Shown: piece after piece, positions 10,861 to 22,279 of the stretch
Numbering within the stretch: position 1 is the stretch's first letter
Layout of the letters: every line of letters starts with the position of its first letter
From: Ctenosaura bakeri
Lineage: Eukaryota > Chordata > Lepidosauria > Squamata > Iguanidae
Reading direction: 5' to 3'
DNA: 64,000 bases
Assembly: GCA_948474755.1 (NCBI GenBank)
Contig: CAOLHI010000966.1
Span: forward strand, 124,001-188,000
Notes under the pieces: generated by a model
Database searches by the model: none
The model's input: the letters and a program-made list of their open reading frames with translations, nothing else
Told to the model about the DNA's origin: nothing
Made by a program: the position numbers and the translations under genes

Positions 10861-11588
10861 TCAGATGCTTTTCTGATCCTGACCACTCTTCATGAGGTAC
10901 AGGATGATTATGAGTGTGCTTCAGACATGGTATGGTAAATCTAGGGATGGATCCTTTGGGCACTGTAGATGAAGGATGGGAATACCAAGCTTTACGGTGC
11001 TCCCAAAAGGACTGATGCAGGTATAATGGAAACATACCATGTATATGTTCCTAATGAGCTTCAAGATAGTATAAACACATCAAGTTATCATATATTCCTT
11101 GCAAATAGTAATATGCCACCTCATTCTGTGAATTTTTCCATCCTGGGAAGGAACAGATGGAACAGAATAGTCTTTTTGAAGCCTGGGGAGACACTATGAA
11201 GAAATGAGCACCACTTTGCAGCTAGGAAATGTATTACCTTGAGCCCTACCCTTGAGTAAAATATGCACAGAATTAAACTAAGGGCTGCATCCTTGCTGGG
11301 AAAATAACCCAATTGGTAGGACTTGCATGTGGCCCCACTCATACTGCTTTGATGCCATCCATATGCTTAGGTTTACCCTCGTTTGTAACATTGCCCCAAG
11401 TCCTGGTGCAAAATTGTAACATATTAACTGAGCTGAAACATGTTCCCTACTCCTTGGGTAGCAGGGTAGGCATGGGTAAGGTTGTTTTTTTTAAAAAAAC
11501 AACAAAATCCATTTTTAGCTTTGTTCAGGATTATTTTTTGTAAATGTGGAGAGAGAAAGAGATGTTCTCAGAAAGTTCAAATCAAAAT

Positions 11589-11634
11589 TCATATATATAT
11601 ACACACACACACACATATACATACATACATATAT
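11589..11634. repeat. Compound microsatellite (AT)n(AC)n(ATAC)n
   Basis: Alternating purine-pyrimidine tract: ATATATATAT, then (AC)8, then ATAC repeats. A plausible polymorphic or slippage-prone site. Confidence 0.9.
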
Positions 11635-11834
11635 GGTTGGATTACTATGATCAAAAATAATTTGGATCCTTGTATCAACTTCTGATTTGCTTTCAATGGA
11701 TGTAATCACAGTCTAGTACATAGTTATCCACCACCTCTCAACCCAACAACTCCCAAAAGGAGGAAGACTAAAATCTTCCATGCTGTATTTGTGACCACTG
11801 GGAGCTGATTTATTTCTAGACATGAATCTCATTT

Positions 11835-11882
11835 TAGAAAAGGGAAGAAGGGCAGGATACAAATCTAATTTTAAAAAGTATA
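11835..11882 (+). mobile_element. LINE L2/CR1-type 3' tail remnant
   Basis: Contains GGGCAGGATACAAATCTAAT, the characteristic end of squamate L2/CR1-type LINEs and derived SINEs (a GGCGGGATATAAAT-like terminus), followed by an A-rich run. Only the tail is recognisable. Confidence 0.5.
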
Positions 11883-14800
11883 AACATGGGAAGATCTGTT
11901 GGTCTCACTTCTCTCTTCCAATCTGAATTTTTTAAACCTCAAGTTCATTTCATCCCAAAATGAAGTTTGAAAAGTTTAACAAATTGTTCAAAACTAAACT
12001 GCATTTTTTTTGTTCAACAGGCACACTGATTCAAGGTATAGAGAAGACTACGGTTTACCTGCTTGCCATGTGTTAGAGTTGAGGAGCCTCTTTCAAAAAC
12101 AAGGTGGCAACACTAAGGCATCATCCGAATGGTTGAATATACAGGCATTCAATTCAGGAGTTTTAAGTGCCCTAAGTCCTCATCCAGGCATATGAACCTG
12201 CCAGTTTCAGTTTCTTCTATGCTTCATTTTTAAATTTCTTTCCACTTAGATAAAGGCCTTCTTTAGGAAGAGCTATAAAAAGTAAATTGTGTAAACTGAA
12301 GATTTTTGACCTTGATCCTACGGATTAGTTTCAAGAAGTCCTAAAATCATTTCCTAAATAAAAGAGCTAAAGAAGTTTTACTTTATATCGTAATAATAAT
12401 AAATCCATTCCAGCCACCAGGGTAGATCAGAAAGCTATGATAAAATAAGTATAAATTCAAAAAATGTTGACATCACAGACAGAGATGAAGCAACAGCAAA
12501 AGCTATAAGAGCAGACTTCCCTTGATCTAAAACTGTGTTTGCTTGGAGAAAAGGTAATTAAATTATCTATCTTCATGATGAAAGCCATTCTTGTTTACAC
12601 AGGAAGTTGATATTAACATTATAGTAATGTATTGTTTCACTTAATCAAATAACCTAGCCTCCGAGAGACTTTGCCCTGTGATTGAAAAGTCAGAAGTACA
12701 GGGTAATATTGTTACAATTTATTTCTGCTACCCAGACCTTAAATGTTAGCAGTGTACTTTATCAAGCAGGGTGAATTAGAGATCAGATTCAAATGACAGG
12801 GTGGTGTGCAGTACGGAGAGAGAAAAACAGAACTCTGCTGTCTTATAGAATGGTAGCATTTACTGCTAGATTGAAAGGGATTGTCCAGTTACCTATTCCA
12901 TGTAGAAGGACTTTCATGCTCAGATTTGCCAGTACACCAGCTGAAACATTCTAAAATGAGAAGAAGGGGCATTGGGTTGCCTCACTCAAGACAGGAAGGC
13001 TTCTCTGCAGAATTACAGTCTTTGTCCCAGACAACAGGCTGACACTCTGAATTGTTTCAGTTTGTGCAACTCACAAGAACAGTTTCAAAAAAAAAAAGGT
13101 GCTATGACATTGTTTTCAGAAGAAATGTTTGTTTAAATGAGACTTCTAGTGGTAGCTCAGAGGCATGAGTCCATGGGGACTTTACATTTCTGTTTCTAGG
13201 GGGAAAAGTAGCCTTCGCTATCAAGTTAGTTCTATAAGCAACAGTTCCCAGAATCCCTCTGTTCATGTTAGCTGGGGCTTCTGGCCATTTAAAGTAGAAT
13301 TAATTCTCAAATCTCATGTTTATGTATTTTAAATCTGATTCATAATTTCACTTTAGCTAAGATATTAACAATGGAATTCTGTCCAAAATTCAATATGGCA
13401 ATCAACATGGCTCTTCTGTCTGTGTGCTGCATGAGATTAACTTTTTTGTTTGAAGGCTGCATTAAGATTAACTTTTTTTTTTAGCATAAAAAAAAATGCA
13501 TTTCTGTGCAAAATAATTTCCTGAACCTCTTTGCAAAGTGTGAAATCTTTGCAAGAACTGTGCGGAAACCATCATTTCTCCAGTGCAGAGAGAAGATTAT
13601 GATAATTATTTGTCCTTGCAAGGTAAGATGAAAAAATGTTAAGCTTTAAATCTCTCAAGTTAAGTAAAGTGAATGTCAGATTTGGCATTTCACATGAAAC
13701 CCAACCTTCAGAATAGTCCTAGTTCAGAGCACTACTGACAAGGCATATCTACATGTTCATCAAGCCTAGTACTGTCTATCTTTTCTAGGTGCATATGTGT
13801 TGATTGGTCCTCATGCACAGTGTGTACATGAATAAACTTTGTACATAAATAGACTCTGTACATAAAATCTGTAAAAGCTGATGTGGAATCCATAGGTTAC
13901 AATTCTGATAGTTTTGCACCCCCAATTACATGCACTTTATGAATACTTGCACAGGGGTACAAAGTTTGAGAGGTTTCAGTTCTTGTAAGCAGAAAAATAT
14001 CCAAATGGCTCCCTTATTAAAAAAAAAAAAAAAAGCACCATTGTATCTGAGGGATGTTAAGGGGTGGAATTTCACCTCAAAAAATGCCAGATCAGTTCTG
14101 TGCATTCAGAGGAAAACATTGGCATAAATATGAAGCAGTTATCCAACCACTATAGCTTCAGATCATTACTAACTGCATCCAAAGATCATGGAATAAAATT
14201 ACAAAAAAGAATGAGGTCTTTAATGTAAAAAAGAAAAATATCTGACAGCTCTAAAAACTTCTCTTTCAAAAATATCTGCACTAAATTCATGGGCTATAGT
14301 GTCTAAAAACAGAATAGCCATACTATTTTGGGCTCTTTGTGGTTCTCCCAGATCTTTCTATCAGCTCTACTCAACACAACAAACACTGAGGAATAGCAGA
14401 AGTTGTAGTCCAGTGACTGTAATGCTGCAGTTTACTAAGCCTTGCCATATACCAAATGCCATCCATGAAAGTGCAAAGGAATATGATACTAGCAAAGCAA
14501 AGACCACTACAAAATCAGAGAAAGAGAGAAGAGATGTACATTCTCCCAGCCCCTTTTTTATTTTTTATTCTTTCATGTTAGCATGTGGGGGGGGATGATA
14601 TAAAAATTAAATTAGCAACACTAAACCAAGCCACAAGCAATCATTTGATGTTTCAAACTCTTACTTTATTTCAGATATCATAATTTAAAAAAAGCTGGTC
14701 AAGTGAGTGAAATAAAAAAGCATAAATAACCAAAACAATTCTCAGTGAATGCTGCATTGGTACTTAAGGCATAATGTAAATATTTGCTGATGGCATAAAT

Positions 14801-16715
14801 ATAAGAACCATAACACAGATCTTAATACTTTTAAACAGGGATTTTTAAGAAGTTGATTTTAACCATTCAGAACTTGATCTATAAACACAGAGAAAAAAGA
14901 AGGTATTTGCAGATAGAAGCCAGAATTTATTCATATGTGGAAATAAGATTAAATTATTAAATATAGAAGACAATTCATGGCTTATCTGTGTACCTTAAAT
15001 TAAATACTTTCGTAGTCAGTTCGGTTCATATTGTTGAACATCAAGTACTCAAGAGAAGGTCCTCAACAATCTGTGTGTGTCTGTGTGTAGGAAGGGATGG
15101 ACAGGGCAAAGAGATGAAAAGAAATGTTGTTGGACTTCACAATCTTGACAAATATATCACTATATCACCTCCCATGACTTGTGAGAAAATGTACACTTCA
15201 TTTCAAGTGCTAGATGCACAGGACCTTTCCAAGAAATAATATGTACACAAAACAGTGTGCTTATATTGAATTGCAATTGAATAATTGAATAAAGTGTGCA
15301 TAACTGAAAAAATATCAAGACTTATTCAATATTTCAGTGAGTGGGGACAGCCATAAAGATAAAGTAAATTGCATGAATAAATGCACAGATTTGGCAGGAA
15401 AAAAAGACATTAGAACTGTGTAAATTTCAATGTGGAAAAAAAATAAGAAAGTTTTACAACCCAGTATGAAACAAGGAAGGGAAGAAAATGTAAATAGCAT
15501 TTTGAGAAATTCAACAAGACTGAAAATGAGATATTTTTGTACCTCACAGTGGAAAAGAAATAAAAATTACAGAACTATAAGAGGATTCTCCACTTGAGAA
15601 TGAGAAGGACACAGAAAATGCCCAATGTTGTAGGCAGAAAAGAGAGACAGTGGCAAAAACTGCTAGGATTATCTTCAAAATAGAATCTCAGAACTGAGTT
15701 TGTGCTCAGACAATGAGGGTTACAACCCCAAAATGGACACTGTAGAATATTTAACCAACATAATTGTTTGAAAAACTCCCACTATCTGAAAACATAATCA
15801 GATCCTCTTCTAAAGATCAAGCTGAATGATACATAAAATGCATGGCTGCTGCTGAAATATTAACCCTTACACTTGCTGTAGAGACTTCTAGCATATTGAG
15901 TTGAAATGACACAGTTTGCATGTAGACATACATCCACACTGACCAAATTAAAATTGATAGTTCATTTACTCTCACAGTTTTCTTGAATGTAGCAATACAG
16001 TTTCAACCTCCTTGTACATCTACAAAAAGTATGTTTTGCAGGCAAACACAGTGTGATGATTCAGTGGTAGTCATGTATCTTTCAGCTACACTCATTCACC
16101 TCTGATAAAAGTCACAAATGGGGCCTTCCTTTAGCAAAAGAGTGTTTTCCCCCAGTGTGGCACTCTGTGTACATGCCTGTGTTCATGTCAGGAGACAGGG
16201 CAACATCTCCTTGACATGTATTGATGCCACAAGATAGTCAGAGTAGAAGCTAATCAATCTTTTAAGGAATATTACAATGTACTATCGCTAAAGAATTTAG
16301 TCTCCTATTGAAATGTTTGTCTTCTTTTTTGTTTTTGTAAATTATTTCGGTTGAGGAAGCAATACATGTCTGGATGTAAATAAGATCCCTGCTCAGCAAT
16401 ACAGTTTCCCTACCTTTGGCTGCAATTTGTGCCCTTCCTAGCCAATGAAAGAATTGAGGCTGATGAGATTGCGGCCAACCATCTCCCTTGGAGGAGCAAA
16501 TTCATGACCTGAAAAGATCTATAATCTGGACAGTATTTAAGAAAACATTCTTCCATTCAATTCATTCTTGCAAGCAAAACAAATACCTGATCTTTGCAGT
16601 AGTGAAGCAGCCTTCAATGTAAAATGTAACTGAGACACAGTAACATTTATTTAAAAATGAGAGCTTATTAACAAAATACAAAAATGTATACAAGTTCAAG
16701 CTGTATCAGGATACT
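11883..16715. other. Long unassigned AT-rich stretch
   Basis: Nearly 5 kb without a recognised full-length element or supported gene. Features seen: A-rich runs at 13086-13098 and 14016-14034, a block at 13490-13600 rich in TGCAAA/TTTGCA words, (GT)n-like sequence at 15072-15088, and frames up to 99 codons without domains. Part of this may be unique sequence; 16310-16510 is less AT-rich and has no repeat signature. Confidence 0.4.
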
Positions 16716-16723
16716 ATTTAGGG

Positions 16724-17036
16724 CAGGGCTTTCCAAACAGTATGTTGCGACACATTAGTGTGTTGCCTGAAGTGTGTAGGTATGTCGCCTACAATCTTGG
16801 AAATGTATGTTATTATTTATAAATCATATATTTTTAAAAAATATATGAAAGATTTTTATGAGATATGTTGTGTTATTTTGTTATACATTTTGTTATTACA
16901 ATTTATGTATGTGTCTCTATCTGTTATAAGGGGTTAGTTTAACCTCCAGTTTGCTAGTAAAACTGAATTACTGTGTCATGAAATGATGCATGTCTAAAAA
17001 AGTGTGTCACCAACATGAAAAGTTCGGAAAGTTCTG
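16724..17036. mobile_element. Nonautonomous hAT transposon, perfect 8-bp TSD
   Basis: A 313-bp element with terminal inverted repeats CAGGGCTTTCCAAAC and (complement of the right end) CAGAACTTTCCGAAC. It is flanked by an exact 8-bp direct repeat ATTTAGGG at 16716-16723 and 17037-17044, the hAT superfamily hallmark. The subterminal parts have TGTTGCGACACATTAG and AAAAGTGTGTCACC. No transposase is present. A sister copy in the other orientation is at 38075-38455. Confidence 0.92.
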
Positions 17037-17044
17037 ATTTAGGG

Positions 17045-17826
17045 GGTTAAAATTTTTCCTAAAACATACATGCTATAGCCATTTTAAAATATGTATCCTT
17101 TAGTAACAGCATGCAGTATCCTGCATTTATTAAGAGCTGTGACAAAATAATATGCAAATAACAGTGGAATCAGTAGCAGTACAACAAGGAACATGTGTAC
17201 CCCCAACTAAGCTCAGTACTAACTCAGCTGAGTTTAACAGGACTTCCACCCAGGTAACATTAAGGCAACATTAAAAATGTAAAGTTATGACAAGCATGCC
17301 AGGTAAAGCAGCCAAAAACAATGGCCTGGACCCTGCATCAAGCATGTAGCCACAGTACCATAGTTATGTTTACTTCCACCACCTGTCTCCTGGAACCCAC
17401 CTTAAAAGCCAGTCAGAGGTCTGGAAGAGATCTCTGTGCTGCAAAGTGAGCACTGCAGGATGACATCACCAGCTTCCTCCTGCCACCAAGCAATCCTGCA
17501 ATGAAGAGTTGTGGCAGGTCCCCACAGAGGTCCCTGCTTCTGCTCCTCACAACATTAGTTGCTGGTAGAAGGAGCATGGTCATGTCACCCTACAGCAGCC
17601 CACATGGCAGCAACATAGACTGCCATTGCTCCAGATGGGTGACTTGCTTTTAAGATGTTTTCTAGGATTATTTGCAGTCATGGCAACATGACTATCTATT
17701 GGCAGGTAAACATATGATCAGGCTGCCATTACAGAAAGCTTCTACCTCAGGGTATACTCAGAGGATGATACCCAATGAAGATCTCATGGGTCATATTTAT
17801 AGAAGAGTAGGTAGTTATTGAGATCC
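17045..17826. other. Unassigned non-coding DNA
   Basis: No supported gene. A short stretch at 17205-17265 resembles the small fold-back repeats at 26570 and 29860. Confidence 0.4.
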
Positions 17827-17828
17827 TA

Positions 17829-18212
17829 CAGTCAGCCCTCCACATTTGCAGGTTTCACTTTTGTGGATTTGATTATTCACGAATTATTTGCTGTCAGCTC
17901 TGCTGCCTCCCTATGCCATTTTTAATAGGGACTGCAAGCCTCATGAGACTGAGAAACTGCAAATAAGCTTGTAAATCCCTATTAAAAATGGTGTGGAGCA
18001 GCAGTGGAGGTGGCAGTAAGCCTCACCAGCCACCCACTTCTGCCTTGTAAAGGAAACCTCATGTCTCAAAGGAATCCACAGTAGATTGAATATGGTGATC
18101 ATACGTTTTTATGTGTTAAATATAGTTTGGGAGGGCCAAGACTTATTTATTGTTTTTCCACTTTCATGAGGGTCTTCTGCCCCTAACTCTAGTGAATGTG
18201 GAGGGATGACTG
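17829..18212. mobile_element. Tigger/pogo-like MITE
   Basis: A 384-bp element. The left end CAGTCAGCCCTCCACATT is matched by the right end AATGTGGAGGGATGACTG. It is preceded by TA (17827-17828) but followed by AA, so the TA target duplication is imperfect. A second inner inverted pair (CCATTTTTAATAGGG and CCCTATTAAAAATGG) surrounds the centre. The CAGTC-GCCCTCC terminus is typical of Tigger/pogo derivatives. No transposase. Confidence 0.75.
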
Positions 18213-18336
18213 AATATATATTCCAAAAAGTGTATGTGAATTAAGACTTTGAACCATGACCAGTAATAACATGAACATATCTTTCACACAATACTGGTGA
18301 TATTTGTTCCCTATGGCAGCTTCCAGTGAATCACTT

Positions 18337-18497
18337 GGCCTCCTTTGCACTACACAATTATAGTGATTTACTCTATGTTTAACAACCATGGCGGCATCCT
18401 GTGGAACCCTGGCATTTGTAGTGTGCATTAGAGAATCTGGCTAAGAATTCTATATGTCTCTCCCTAAATTGCAATAATTGTGTTGTGTGAAAGGGCC
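18337..18497. mobile_element. Diverged fold-back MITE, copy c
   Basis: Left end GGCCTCCTTTGCACTACACA and right end TGTTGTGTGAAAGGGCC are inverted relatives of the GGCCATTTC family. The middle differs strongly (AACAACCATGGCGGC), so it may be a separate subfamily. Target duplication not clear. Confidence 0.6.
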
Positions 18498-18793
18498 TCA
18501 GGCTATCATGTTCTGGAACAGTGAGTATTCCTCAGGATATCGAAGTGTCTCATTTTTGTGAGGATTAAAAAGATGAAAAAGCAGCTTCAATAAAAGGAAA
18601 ACCTAATCAGTGAGAATGTAATAAGAGCCTTGATGGATCAGAGCAGAAGTTGATCCAACATTCTGTTCTCACAGTGGTCAGTAAGATGCCTCCAGAAAGC
18701 CCACAGGCAGGATATGAACAAAGTAGTCCTGCCTGTTGTTTCTAAGTAACTGGAATTCAGAGGCTTACTGGTTATGAATCAGGAAGAGACATA

Positions 18794-18995
18794 GGATCTT
18801 TCCGCACTACACTCTTATAGTGCTATTATTCTACTTTAAACATCCTATGGAATCCTGGGGTTTGCACTTTAGGGAGAGGTGTTTAGAATTTTCAGCCAGA
18901 GAACTCTTTGGCCTCAGTAAACTACAAACCACAGAATTCCACAGGATGTTGAAAGTGGAATAATAGCACTATAACAGTGTAGTGCAAAAAGGACC
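18794..18995. mobile_element. Fold-back MITE, 202-bp copy d, TSD ATA
   Basis: Exactly 202 bp, from GGATCTTTCCGCACTACAC to GTGCAAAAAGGACC, flanked by ATA at 18791-18793 and 18996-18998. It contains the family landmarks TATAGTGCTATTATTC, GGAATCCTGGGG, a CAGCCAGAGAACTC middle, CTACAAACC and CACAGGATGTTG. No coding sequence. Confidence 0.9.
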
Positions 18996-18998
18996 ATA

Positions 18999-19442
18999 TA
19001 GCCATCATCACTGCCTCTCCTCCATTGTCTGATCTTTTTAAAAAATGGTTTTAGCTGGCTCTCTCTACATTCTGTGGAAGTAAATGCTCCAGCTTAACTA
19101 CTGGGTGAAGTAGTGAAGGTTCTGCTGTTTACAAGTCTCCACTGTGAATTCTTCCATCCTTCCTTTTTTCCCTTCTTGAGTCTTCTTTTTGAATATTCCC
19201 ACAAACAAGTCTGTTAAAAAGCTTCTGCTTCCTTATATGATGCTATTAAGACTGGAAATGGCGCAATAATTAATTAATTAATTAAATTATGCATTGCATT
19301 GCATTACCTTGTATTGCATCCCTGTTTCTGAAGTGTGTGGCTTAGTAGAAACCATTCAAAGTTCTCGGTTGCTTGGTTTTCAGATTTCATATTGTTTATT
19401 CACAATTTTCAGTAGGCTTTTTTTCTTCTCCAGGCCTTGCTA
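18999..19442. other. Unassigned non-coding DNA
   Basis: Contains a (TTAA)n-like microsatellite at 19268-19285 and repeated GCATT words at 19290-19312. No gene seen. Confidence 0.4.
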
Positions 19443-19446
19443 AGAC

Positions 19447-19685
19447 ACATGGGTGCACATGGTCTGACTGTGTGTTTGTGTTTGTGTTACCTGTCAGCTT
19501 ATGACAATCCCATGAATTTCGCAGAGATTTATTAGGCAAGGAATACTCAAAGGTTTGTTACAGCTTTCCTCTGAAATATAGCCTACAGCACATGATATTC
19601 CTTGGTGATCCCTCATCCAAGTAGTATCCAGGCCTGACCTTGTATAGCTTCCAGGGTCAGATGGGATCGGATACCTTCAGGGTAT
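19447..19685 (-). mobile_element. 5S-rRNA-derived SINE (5S-Sauria type)
   Basis: On the minus strand the 5' end resembles 5S rRNA. On the plus strand this appears at 19596-19665 as CATCCAAGTAGTATCCAGGC, then AGCTTCCAGGGTCAGATGGG. The tail side (19480-19570) has a BovB-like TGTCAGCTTATGACAATCCC and a GGCAAGGAATACTCA block shared with 63490-63705. Internal changes from 5S rRNA and the attached tail show that it is a SINE and not a 5S gene. Confidence 0.85.
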
Positions 19686-20192
19686 GTATATACAAATGGT
19701 TTTATAAAACTTCATTTTGTGATACCATCAGTGAGCAGGACTGTATATAAGCAGTACAAGAGAGACCACAACCAGATTTTTTTTATGTAGTCATATGCAT
19801 ACATGTGCAGTCATATGCATATCAGTGCAGAGGTCAGAAAATGCACTTTAATTAAACAAGTGGAAAGCCATGGCAAAAGACACTGTTGAGATATGTAAGA
19901 GGTGGTAGTGGACGTCTCTACTGAGTGATCAAATTGACAAGGCAGAACAACAACCAGCCTCTGCATACATCCAGAGAAAAGACATAAGTTTACTCCTGTT
20001 TGTAGAACATATAAAGTAGTTCTACTTACAATACTTGTTTATAATCAGATAGACAGTCCAATGCATGAGAAAAAGGAAAAATGACTGCAGAATACAGGAG
20101 ATATCAAAAGAGAGTGGTTGTGGCAAAGCAAACCAATAGGAAGTCACAACAAATGCATACTGTGCCTGAATTCCTACAAAACAACTTGAAAA
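19686..20192. other. Unassigned non-coding DNA
   Basis: A short duplication, CAGTCATATGCAT-like, occurs twice at 19790-19820. No supported gene. Confidence 0.4.
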
Positions 20193-20602
20193 CTAACAGT
20201 TAATGACCACAGTCATGCAAAGGTTGCTACTTCTAACAAACACACACTGCATCAACCACGCTATCCCTACGATGTCCCCCAGGTAAAGGAAAACCTTACT
20301 TGAAGAACATGGTGGAGTAGGAGACAATGAAATGACTGGAAAGGTACCCAAGGCTTCTACTATTTCCCTTGCACTGTCTTCTAAGCTGACAAACACACCA
20401 CCAAAATAGTGCACTGGCAACATATATTTTTCTGTTAGAATATTGCAATTTGAAGCATGGACCCCATGATCTCCAGAGAGGAATAACACCAGCTTGTCAA
20501 AACGTGGATCTGCGTTGCTCCAAATCTTTTGAGTTCCTACTCTAAGAAGTTTACCACCATTCTAATATTGGGAGCTTTTGATGTCCACATATTTTGAAAA
20601 GC
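20193..20602 (-). pseudogene. Coding-like sequence of unknown origin, disrupted
   Basis: On the minus strand a 98-codon frame (20489 down to 20193) stays open upstream to about 20560, where a TAG interrupts it. Just before the open stretch is a pyrimidine-rich tract ending TTGCAG (about 20602-20607), which resembles a splice acceptor. The peptide is of mixed composition, with segments such as FDKLVLFLSGDHGVHASN and VSLEDSAREIVEALGTFPVI, and looks more protein-like than nearby chance frames. I do not recognise a family. It may be a retroelement remnant, a pseudogene or chance. Confidence 0.2.
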
Positions 20603-21655
20603 TGCAATACAATGGAAGGAGGGGTTGTTTCCTGCTTGTTGGGTTTTTTCTTCTTCTTCCCTGTTCTTTCCTATTTTTAGTATTCATTTTTAGTTCATTT
20701 TTTTCTTTTATTTTGTGGAATGTTTTCCTGTCTAATATTGAAAATCCTTAGATGACCTTTTGTGCCGTACCACTCCAATTGTGGAAAGCCATCTGCCTTT
20801 GGAGGGCCAGTTGACAGATACTGACTTCTTTTCATGTCACTCTGTCTGCAGTCTGCAGTTTGTCCACCCCTACTCTAGATATAGGGCAAGATACAAATCT
20901 TTTAATTAATGAGTAAGTTGGATCCCATAGGTCTTCAATACCTTTTAATTTGCATGTGTTCTGATTCCTAAGAATAGCTATAATATTATTATCTTTGAGA
21001 GTTCTCTGTGATTTTTAATATGCAACTGATAGAGGATTAGCATCTTGCCACCTTCCTTGTTTCAAGTTACCTATTGAATTTGGGGTAATGGCAGGCCATT
21101 CTTCACAGCAGACTGAATCAAGATACTCTTTTCCCATTGGCAGGGCAGTCAGACAGTTCTCAAAAGATCTCAGGTTTCATTAGCAGACGTATGGCTCCTC
21201 TCATTTGACCACCTGTTACAATACTGTGTGTCTCTGAAGGACAAGGAACTGTCTCCTCAGTCTATCAGGGCTTGATTATTCACCCTCACATTTTGGACCA
21301 AAGCCCAGGGGTTATCTTAGCTGACTTTTTGGGTCTAGGGAAAGGGTGAAGGTTTGGGATGAAAAGCAGTACTTATCCCAGCTATACTAAAGGGTTTATG
21401 TTCTCTCTGGGGATGTATATGTACTTCTGCATATAAAGTTTCTCTCTGCCACACTGTTGTACTCACTGATTTCTTTGGTGCCTTCAGTGTTAGTGAGCTA
21501 GTGTTAGAGGAGAAGGATGACAAATCTGGCAAGGCTTTGGAATTTTGTGATTTGGCCTTAGATCCACAAAAAAAGAATTTATTGTCTGTAGTTTTAAAAC
21601 AGATCAGAAACAAGTTGGTGCAGTTATAACTACAAATCTGTAGTGACCCATCTTT
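20603..21655. other. Unassigned DNA, right part perhaps DIRS-related
   Basis: No recognised element at the left. From about 21100 the base composition becomes less AT-rich and runs on into the DIRS-like segment, so it may be more of the same element. No domain was recognised in it. Confidence 0.3.
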
Positions 21656-21975
21656 GTGCTCTGTCAGGGCTTTATAAGAATATTTACAGATTCATGGTAC
21701 ACATGCTGGCCCTTGGTTTTATCATACAGATTTGTATCCCCTTGCCAAATACCAATTCTGGGCTATTACCTCCAGGGCCCTTTCTACTTCAAGTTTGAAA
21801 GGAGTAAAATTTGGGATGTCTTCATTCTGTATTGGGGCTGCGTCCACTGCTGCTATGATTGGCATAAGGGCTAAATGTAGGATTGGGCACTGGACATCAA
21901 CAGTTTATTAGAGGTATACCAGACCTTTATGCTAACGTTGTTCCTGGGTGCTCTATTTGACTTACAGATTCTATA
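21656..21975 (+). mobile_element. Possible upstream part of the DIRS-type element
   Basis: Lies immediately 5' of the recognisable DIRS 3' region and is interrupted by frameshifts. Short translations around 21700-21800 and 21890-21930 have weak resemblance to DIRS gag-like protein (for example ALDINSLLEVYQTF). Assigned by position and this weak likeness only. Confidence 0.3.
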
Positions 21976-22279
21976 GGCCCTTTTCGCATGGCATTTGCAA
22001 AATTTCGCATGGCATTTGCAAAATTCGCATTTGCCATGCAAAAGGGTCCCTGGAGGGTTGTGTGACTGCGAGGAGCAGTCCACACGGCACACTCACAATC
22101 GTGCAATGCTCCAGGGCCTGGCAGGCACTGATTGCGCACTTTCATTTTCAACTGCAAGCCGAAAATGGTGCACAATCATGCATCGCTCCAGGGCCTCGCG
22201 CACACTGCCGTGCGTGTGGAGCTCTGGAGCCATGGCACTTCACACTTCCTGCCCACCGCATCCTGGGAAAATCCCAGGC
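21976..22279. repeat. GC-rich block starting with a fold-back
   Basis: GGCCCTTTTCGCATGGCA at 21976 is answered at 22049 by TGCCATGCAAAAGGGTCC, a 74-bp palindrome. It holds a 20-bp tandem element (TTTCGCATGGCATTTGCAAA, twice). The following sequence to about 22279 is CpG-richer than its surroundings and contains GCTCCAGGGCCT twice (22109 and 22185). It appears inserted in or abutting the DIRS-type sequence; its right boundary is not defined. Confidence 0.45.

Noticed and set aside
19596..19670. 5S ribosomal RNA gene
   Set aside because: Only part of 5S is present, it has many changes, and it is joined to a SINE tail shared with 63490-63705.
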